18,790 bases of DNA, from contig CALJGH010000131.1 in NCBI GenBank assembly GCA_938073925.1, positions 1-18,790 on the forward strand, written 5' to 3'. This document shows, piece after piece, positions 13,816 to 18,790 of the stretch. The notes beneath the pieces are model-generated. The model searched no databases and was not told the DNA's origin. It worked only from the letters and a program-made list of their open reading frames with translations. This DNA comes from an uncultured Nitrospinaceae bacterium. Its GTDB lineage: Bacteria > Nitrospinota > Nitrospinia > Nitrospinales > VA-1. The number at the start of each line of letters is the position of its first letter. Position 1 is the first letter of the stretch. The position numbers and the translations under genes are program-made.

Positions 13816-14733
13816 TTAAGAATTAGACCTATATACAACCAGTGTTACGCCTGTAACGGCAATGGCTCCCCCAAAATAACCGACCATGCCAACTGGGTCG
13901 GGTTGTAAATTTGCGAACCCCATCGCAGGTAAAATTTTCATTCCGACAAGAGTGATCAATGGATTGAGGGAAATAATAACGCTGATCAGGGAGAGAGGTA
14001 TATATTTCACGGCTTCGGCCAGGGCTCCGTAGGCAAGTAAAGTATTGATGCCACAAAGTATAAGAGCCAGCCATGCATTGAAACCTGCCGATACAAACTC
14101 CGACCATTCGACCGTCCCTATCAAAGCTAAGGTTGCCACTGTATAAACGAGAAAATTGAGAGACTGGGCACCGTATTCCCGACTGAGAAATTTTTGCGAG
14201 ATCATATAGCCTACCCACACTATTGCCGCCATGATGATTAGGAAATCGGCAAAATAATAATCGCTGCTCATGGTAACCCGGCTTTGCTGATCGAAGAAAA
14301 ACAAAGTTAGTCCGGTGGCTACAACAAACATTCCCAGAATTTGTCGAGAGGCTAACCTCTCACGAAAAACGAACACACCTGTAAAAACAAGAAATACGGA
14401 TGCTGTTTGAATCAACACCGCCATATTGGATGGCCCACTGATCTCCACTCCCAAAGTTACCCAGTAGTAGTTAGCTGTCAAACACAGTCCGCCAAAAATT
14501 CCCATCCAGGGTGGTTTGCGAAGAATGTTTAAAGGACGACTGCCTTTGAATTGCAGAATAATCCCCAGCAGCAGGAATGCTAATGAGAAACGGAACCAGG
14601 CAATTGTGCCAATGGTGAACCCTTGTAGTGAAATCTTCAAGATGATCGGCAACACCCCCCATAACAGGGCTGTGACAATAGACAATAAGATTCCTCGCAG
14701 AAAATGACCGGACTGGTCAGAGTCAAGATTCAC
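13816..14733 (-). CDS. EamA/DMT-superfamily transporter
   Basis: Inner-membrane metabolite or drug exporter of the drug/metabolite transporter type; substrate unknown. The 305 residues are almost entirely hydrophobic segments separated by short loops, consistent with ten helices in two EamA repeats. The first begins GILLSIVTALLWGVLPIILK (about 14-33); the second begins near FADFLIIMAAIVWVGYMISQ (about 161-180). The EamA-type end of the first repeat is seen in ASVFLVFTGVFVFRERLASR, and of the second in LISVIISLNPLITLVGMKI. The start is GTG at 14731-14733, 12 bases after the hisH stop, with AAGGA nine bases before it formed partly from that stop. It is therefore the last gene of the ispA-dxs-hisB-hisH transcript. 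Co-transcription does not by itself imply histidine export. Confidence 0.88.
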   Translation of the reverse strand: MNLDSDQSGHFLRGILLSIVTALLWGVLPIILKISLQGFTIGTIAWFRFSLAFLLLGIILQFKGSRPLNILRKPPWMGIFGGLCLTANYYWVTLGVEISGPSNMAVLIQTASVFLVFTGVFVFRERLASRQILGMFVVATGLTLFFFDQQSRVTMSSDYYFADFLIIMAAIVWVGYMISQKFLSREYGAQSLNFLVYTVATLALIGTVEWSEFVSAGFNAWLALILCGINTLLAYGALAEAVKYIPLSLISVIISLNPLITLVGMKILPAMGFANLQPDPVGMVGYFGGAIAVTGVTLVVYRSNS

Positions 14734-14745
14734 TAAGGAATGTCC

Positions 14746-15369
14746 TTAAGAAGAAAGTCGGGAAAAGTTCTTGAGGACGGTGAGTCCAAGTTGCTGGCTT
14801 TTTTCAGGATGAAATTGGAAGGCGTGAATATTTTCGTGGTGGATTCCAGAAACAAATTCGATTCCATAATTCGTGGTGGTAGCAACGGTGGCCCTATCTT
14901 CCGGCACAACATAGTAAGAGTGAACGAAATAAAAATAAGATTGATTGGGAACCGAATCGAATAACGGGTGAGAGGGTTTTACTTCCACATTGTTCCAACC
15001 CATATGCGGAATTTTAAGCGGATCACCGGAATTAGGCGCATCTTTAAACCCAACTACCTTTCCTTTCAGAATACCCAGTCCAGACACCGAACCAAACTCT
15101 TCTGCCTGACTGAAAAGAAGTTGCAACCCAAGACAAATCCCCAGAAACGGCTTACCGCTTTGCACCGACTGTTTGACGGTATCAATGAGATCAAATTTCT
15201 CCAAGTTATCCATGCAGGCTTTAAATGCACCAACACCGGGCAGAACAACAGATCTCGCGGAAAGTATTTTTTTTGAATCGCTAGTTACAATGGCTTTGGC
15301 ACCGACAGCTTCAAAACCCTTTTGTACGGAACGGAGGTTACCCATTCCATAGTCGATAATTGCGATCAA
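14746..15369 (-). CDS. hisH: Imidazole glycerol phosphate synthase glutaminase subunit HisH
   Basis: Class I glutamine amidotransferase that supplies ammonia to HisF for imidazole glycerol phosphate, in histidine (and AICAR) formation. The 207 residues are family length. Signatures: MIAIIDYGMGNLRSV at the N-terminus, LPGVGAF at 43-49, nucleophile C79 in FLGICLGLQLLF (75-86), PHMGWN at 121-126, FVHSYY at 148-153, and H187/E189 in FQFHPEKS. The start is TTG (15367-15369), directly after the hisB TAG with no gap; AAGGG lies about ten bases upstream. No ATG gives the family N-terminus. The partner hisF is not in the window. It sits downstream of hisB and upstream of an EamA transporter. Confidence 0.95.
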   Translation of the reverse strand: MIAIIDYGMGNLRSVQKGFEAVGAKAIVTSDSKKILSARSVVLPGVGAFKACMDNLEKFDLIDTVKQSVQSGKPFLGICLGLQLLFSQAEEFGSVSGLGILKGKVVGFKDAPNSGDPLKIPHMGWNNVEVKPSHPLFDSVPNQSYFYFVHSYYVVPEDRATVATTTNYGIEFVSGIHHENIHAFQFHPEKSQQLGLTVLKNFSRLSS

Positions 15370-15957
15370 CTAAAGGGTTCCCTTAGTCGAAGGCACCTCA
15401 CTGGTTCGTGAATCCAGGGAACAAGCAGAGTCCAATGCCCGAGCAAATGATTTGAACAGGGCTTCGGTGATATGGTGTAGGTTATTCCAGTATGGGGAAT
15501 TTAAATGAAGCGTTATGCCGCTGTTGGCAGAAAATGCCTGAAAAAATTCAGGGACCAGTTCGACATCGAACTCTCCGAGTTTGGCTTTCGGCAATTCAAC
15601 ATTGAAAACAAAAAAGGCGCGACCACTGATATCAATAATACATTGCGCCAGTGCTTCATTGAGGGGTACATTGGCTTCGGAAAATCGGCGGATGCCCTTT
15701 TTATCTCCCAACGCCTCTTTAAAAGCCTGGCCGACTGCGATCCCAACATCTTCGACAGTATGATGGAAGTCAATATCCGTATCGCCTTGGGCTTTAATGG
15801 TCAGGTCAAAATAACCATGCCTAGCCAATTGCGAAAGCATGTGATCTAGAAAAGGGACAGGAGTTTTGATTTCCTGAATTCCGGAACCATCCAGATTCAA
15901 CTTGACTTCAATTTGAGTTTCGCTTGTGGAGCGTTTTACGTGGGAAGTTCTAGCCAT
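15370..15957 (-). CDS. hisB: Imidazoleglycerol-phosphate dehydratase HisB
   Basis: Converts imidazole glycerol phosphate to imidazole acetol phosphate, histidine step six (counting from PRPP). The 195 residues equal the one-function bacterial form; there is no fused histidinol phosphatase. Metal-binding and signature motifs are present: FLDHML at 36-41, DFHHTVEDVGI at 63-73, KKGIRRF at 86-92, LNEALAQ at 99-105 (DE is the usual reading, Asn here; the metal Glu is kept), DISGRAF at 109-115, ITLHL at 148-152, HHITEALFKSFARAL at 161-175, and PSTKG at 189-193. The ATG (15955-15957) overlaps the dxs stop by eight bases (ATGGCTAG), so translation is probably coupled to dxs. Histidine and isoprenoid genes share a transcript here. 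Confidence 0.96.
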   Translation of the reverse strand: MARTSHVKRSTSETQIEVKLNLDGSGIQEIKTPVPFLDHMLSQLARHGYFDLTIKAQGDTDIDFHHTVEDVGIAVGQAFKEALGDKKGIRRFSEANVPLNEALAQCIIDISGRAFFVFNVELPKAKLGEFDVELVPEFFQAFSANSGITLHLNSPYWNNLHHITEALFKSFARALDSACSLDSRTSEVPSTKGTL

Positions 15958-17968
15958 TGAGAGTTTGCTTAACCGTTAGATCACGTTTTTTTCCATTACC
16001 GGAGTAGGCAGGCTTACTTCCATTAGCACCAACCGCTTTTTTTTCATTACCTGAAACCCATTTTTTTCCATTCCCTGAAGCCGCCATTTCTGCAACCGAT
16101 CCATAGAACGTCATAATAGTTTCAAAAATTCCCTCCGGGTCTAGTTTCAGGTCTTTTCTTTGCTTCCCAGGAGCGCCGTGCTCTAGAACGATGTCGTCTA
16201 ACCCAATACATTTAACAGGTACATCACAAACCTGTTCTTCTTGGAGTGCCTCAAGAACAGCAGACCCAAACCCACCCTTTAAAGAATGTTCTTCAGTCGT
16301 AACAAGGCACCGCGAACTGTTGGCATATTGGACTATCAGTTCTTTATCCACCGGCTTAGCAAACCGCGCATTTATTACGGCAACACTAACACCTTCTTTT
16401 TCGAACATAGCGGAAACTTGCATTGCCCAGTCCACTGTGTGACCGTAAGCAAATATAGCGATATCGGAGCCATCTTTAACTACTTCGGCTTTACCTATTT
16501 CCAATACCTTCATTTTCTCATCCATGGGAACTCCCAATCCAGCTCCTCTAGGATACCGCATAGCAATAGGACCTTTATGGTCAACAGCGGTTTTAAGCAT
16601 ATGGCGTAATTCATTTTCATCTTTGGGTGCCATGACCACCATATTCGGCAATGTGCGGAGGAATGCTATATCGTAAAGCCCTTGATGCGTAGCACCATCT
16701 TCGCCAACAATCCCAGCTCGATCCAAAGCAAAGGTAACATCAAGATTCATCAGACAAATATCATGCACCACTTGATCGTAGGCACGCTGCAAAAATGTAG
16801 AATAAATTGCCGCTACCGGGCGAAAGCCTTCGATGGCCAACGCACCCGCAAAAGCAACACCATGCTGTTCTGCCATACCCACATCAAAAGTACGATCAGG
16901 AAACTCTTTGCCGAATTTACTGATACCCGTTCCATCAGGCATAGCGGCAGTGATGCCCACTATTTTTTCATCTTCTTTCGCAAGCTCTATCAGAGCATCT
17001 GCAAACACATTGGTATACGCCGGATTGGATTTTTTCTTGTGAAATTCACCAGTCGAAACATTAAAGGGTTTAGCGCCATGCCAGACATCGGCTTTTTCTT
17101 CTGCCTGCTCATAGCCTTTCCCTTTTCGGGTCACCACATGCATCAAGGTTGGCCCTTTAAGATCCTTAACCGTAGCAAAAGTTTCTATAAGAGTTTTTAC
17201 ATCGTGCCCGTCTACCGGACCAACATAGCGAAAACCAAGATCTTCAAACAATCGACCCGGGATAAAAACCCCTTTTATAGCTTCATCAATTTTGTGCGCA
17301 TAACGAGAAATATCTTTTCCAATTCCTGGAACAGCCAGTAGCATCTGATCGATTTCGGATTTGATCTTCAACATAACCTGTCCAGTCATGATCTTGCTAA
17401 GATGAGCGGACATACCGCCTACATTAGCTGAAATAGACATTTCATTATCGTTGAGAACAACGATCATATCGCTTTGAATGTGCCCCGTATGATTTAGGCC
17501 TTCAAAAGCCATCCCTGCTGTCAAAGAACCATCTCCGATGACAGCCACTACATCATTGTCAGCTTTTTTAAGATCACGTGCTTTGGCAAAAGCAAGTGCG
17601 GCAGAAATGGATGTACCACCATGCCCGCAATTCCAGGTATCGTGTTCACTTTCTTCGCGTTTGGTAAAACCGCAAAGCCCGTCAGCCTGACGCAAGGTGT
17701 CAAATCGGCCTTTCCTTCCCGTCAACAGTTTATGGACATAGGACTGATGCCCCACATCCCAGACAAACTTGTCTTTCGGGCTATCAAAAACGTAATGCAT
17801 GGCCATCGTCAGCTCTACCACGCCTAAATTAGAAGACAGATGACCTCCGGTTTTAGAAATGGTATCCAAAAGCATGTCACGAATTTCCTTCGCTACTTCG
17901 GGAAGATTCTCAATAGGTATATTTTTCAAATCCTGGGGACTATCAATATTATCTAAAAACTTGCTCAT
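15950..17968 (-). CDS. dxs: 1-deoxy-D-xylulose-5-phosphate synthase with repeat-built C-terminal tail
   Basis: Thiamine-diphosphate enzyme that condenses pyruvate and glyceraldehyde-3-phosphate, the first MEP-pathway step. The 672 residues exceed the usual 620-640. Core signatures: GGHLSSNLGVVELT at 41-54, DVGHQSY at 71-77, the TPP motif from GDGSLTAGMAFEGLNH (145-160) to LNDNEMSIS (172-180), RKGKGYEQAE, FDVGMAEQHGVAFA with the catalytic Glu, DRAGIVGEDGATHQG, and RYPRG. GHGGTS at 115-120 differs from the usual GHSSTS. After EGIFETIMTFYGS the core ends, and about 45 extra residues follow, made of four imperfect S/A-G-N-G-K-K units. The ATG is 12 bases after the ispA stop; the end overlaps hisB by eight bases. 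The partner cofactor is made through thiDN in the same window. Confidence 0.97.
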   Translation of the reverse strand: MSKFLDNIDSPQDLKNIPIENLPEVAKEIRDMLLDTISKTGGHLSSNLGVVELTMAMHYVFDSPKDKFVWDVGHQSYVHKLLTGRKGRFDTLRQADGLCGFTKREESEHDTWNCGHGGTSISAALAFAKARDLKKADNDVVAVIGDGSLTAGMAFEGLNHTGHIQSDMIVVLNDNEMSISANVGGMSAHLSKIMTGQVMLKIKSEIDQMLLAVPGIGKDISRYAHKIDEAIKGVFIPGRLFEDLGFRYVGPVDGHDVKTLIETFATVKDLKGPTLMHVVTRKGKGYEQAEEKADVWHGAKPFNVSTGEFHKKKSNPAYTNVFADALIELAKEDEKIVGITAAMPDGTGISKFGKEFPDRTFDVGMAEQHGVAFAGALAIEGFRPVAAIYSTFLQRAYDQVVHDICLMNLDVTFALDRAGIVGEDGATHQGLYDIAFLRTLPNMVVMAPKDENELRHMLKTAVDHKGPIAMRYPRGAGLGVPMDEKMKVLEIGKAEVVKDGSDIAIFAYGHTVDWAMQVSAMFEKEGVSVAVINARFAKPVDKELIVQYANSSRCLVTTEEHSLKGGFGSAVLEALQEEQVCDVPVKCIGLDDIVLEHGAPGKQRKDLKLDPEGIFETIMTFYGSVAEMAASGNGKKWVSGNEKKAVGANGSKPAYSGNGKKRDLTVKQTLNG
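15986..16078 (-). repeat. Four imperfect 8-9-codon repeats at the 3' end of dxs
   Basis: Codons 631-661 of dxs read SGNGKKWV, SGNEKKAV, GANGSKPAY and SGNGKK. At DNA level three of the four units share a TCA/TCC-GGN-AAT-G-A-AAAAAA core. This leaves short A-runs that are prone to slippage. The encoded tail is positively charged, Gly/Asn-rich and probably disordered. Confidence 0.7.
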
Positions 17969-17980
17969 AGGCGGTCCCAG

Positions 17981-18790
17981 TCAAAAAGTTCGTTGCACAA
18001 AAAACCGAGCAATTTCCCTGAGGGGGTCGGCTCGATCATCAAATTCTTTCAAACACTCTATACTTTCTTCTACCAATTCTTCAGCTTTCCGCTTCGATTC
18101 TTCCAAACCGTACAATGCTGGGTAAGTGGCCTTATCTTTTGTCAGATCACTACCAATATCCTTACCTAATTTTTCCTGATCGCCAGTTATATCGAGAATA
18201 TCATCGATAATCTGGAAGGCCAGCCCGATATGGGCTCCAAACCTTGACAAGGAATTTAATTGGCCCTCTGTAGCCTGACTTAGAATTCCACCACATCTAA
18301 TACATGCTCTAATCAGAAACCCTGTTTTGTATATATGGATATATTCTAGAGTTTCTGCGGTAATTGGCTTCCCTTCCGACTCGAGGTCAACCACTTGACC
18401 TCCAATCATTCCCGTTGAACCAAGAGCACTCGCCATTTCATGCGTTGCTTTCAAGAGACAATCGGGTGGAACGGAATCCATCCCTACCGCTCGGGTCATC
18501 AGGATGAATGCTTGGGTCAGCAAAGCATCTCCCGCTAAAATAGCAGTAGCCTCACCGAAAACTTTGTGATTTGTAGGTTTTCCTCGCCTCAAATCATCAT
18601 TATCTAATGCAGGGAGGTCATCGTGAATCAGGGTATAGGTATGAATCATCTCAGCAGCCACTGCGAAAGGCAGAACTGCGTATCGATCTCCTCCTACTGC
18701 TTCTGAGGCCGCCATGACCAGCACGGGACGCAATCTTTTCCCTCCAGCCAATAGACTATAGCTCATCGCTTCATGGATGCTTTCGGGATA
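17981..18790 (-). CDS. ispA: Polyprenyl (farnesyl/geranylgeranyl) diphosphate synthase, 5' end outside window
   Basis: Trans-prenyltransferase that joins IPP to allylic diphosphates, giving C15 (or C20) diphosphate. The frame runs open to the right edge; 269 residues are visible, with perhaps 25-35 missing. Numbering from the Met at 18766, which is internal: LLAGGKRLRPVLV at 5-17, first Asp-rich motif DDLPALDNDDLRRGKP at 49-64, GQVVDLE at 123-129, KTGFLIRACIRCG at 147-159, and second Asp-rich motif FQIIDDILDITGD at 184-196. The two-residue insert in the first motif and Tyr five places before it resemble bacterial farnesyl diphosphate synthases; C20 output cannot be excluded. The stop is 12 bases from dxs. 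xseB often lies upstream in such operons but is out of view. Confidence 0.93.
   Translation of the reverse strand, partial: YPESIHEAMSYSLLAGGKRLRPVLVMAASEAVGGDRYAVLPFAVAAEMIHTYTLIHDDLPALDNDDLRRGKPTNHKVFGEATAILAGDALLTQAFILMTRAVGMDSVPPDCLLKATHEMASALGSTGMIGGQVVDLESEGKPITAETLEYIHIYKTGFLIRACIRCGGILSQATEGQLNSLSRFGAHIGLAFQIIDDILDITGDQEKLGKDIGSDLTKDKATYPALYGLEESKRKAEELVEESIECLKEFDDRADPLREIARFFVQRTF

Noticed and set aside
16682..17341. 219-codon open frame antisense to dxs
   Set aside because: It lies wholly inside the confident dxs gene. Its translation is rich in Arg, Ser, Phe and Ile with no family pattern, and it looks like a shadow of the real frame.

Overview
The window is chromosomal DNA with dense gene packing, roughly 43% G+C by eye. 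It holds 17 protein-coding genes, two of them cut by the window ends. I see no rRNA, tRNA, CRISPR array, insertion sequence or prophage gene. The organism is a Gram-negative-type bacterium: it has a PpiD-like periplasmic chaperone, MreBCD, Fis and a non-mevalonate isoprenoid pathway. The mixture of delta-proteobacterial-looking genes with archaeal-type ones (a ThiD-ThiN fusion and an archaeal-type GlmU-like protein) would fit a marine, lower-GC member of Nitrospinota or a nearby phylum. That placement is inference from gene flavour; no marker gene proves it.

Layout. (1) 1-2178, minus strand: mreB-mreC-mreD, the cell-shape operon, with a good sigma70-type promoter at 2241-2269. (2) 2426-4357, plus strand: a membrane-anchored parvulin chaperone (PpiD type), divergent from mreB and convergent with the next block. 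(3) 4361-9865, minus strand: fis-like regulator, single-domain GlmU uridylyltransferase, archaeal-type GlmU-like protein, glmS, then thiDN. The first four form a tight amino-sugar operon with a promoter at 9941-9969. (4) 10107-13804, plus strand: mtaB, an S-adenosylmethionine hydrolase-type (DUF62) gene, smpB and an O-methyltransferase. tRNA modification and trans-translation are mixed with two SAM-using proteins. (5) 13816-18790, minus strand: ispA-dxs-hisB-hisH and an EamA transporter, joined by overlaps or very short gaps and evidently one transcript entering from the right.

How they work together. GlmS makes glucosamine-6-phosphate, and the GlmU pair should turn glucosamine-1-phosphate into UDP-GlcNAc for peptidoglycan and LPS. 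ispA and dxs supply the isoprenoid precursors, including those for undecaprenyl carriers, and MreBCD guides wall synthesis.

Most unusual point. The GlmU work appears split. One protein keeps the uridylyltransferase residues but has no left-handed beta-helix domain. The other keeps both domains, yet by eye has lost the signature Arg and Lys of the nucleotidyl site and the catalytic His of the acetyltransferase site. Other points for a second look are an insertion that displaces the catalytic Arg of the DUF62 protein, a repeat-built C-terminal tail on Dxs, and a palindrome over the fis translation start. All domain and residue assignments were made by reading the sequence, without database searches.
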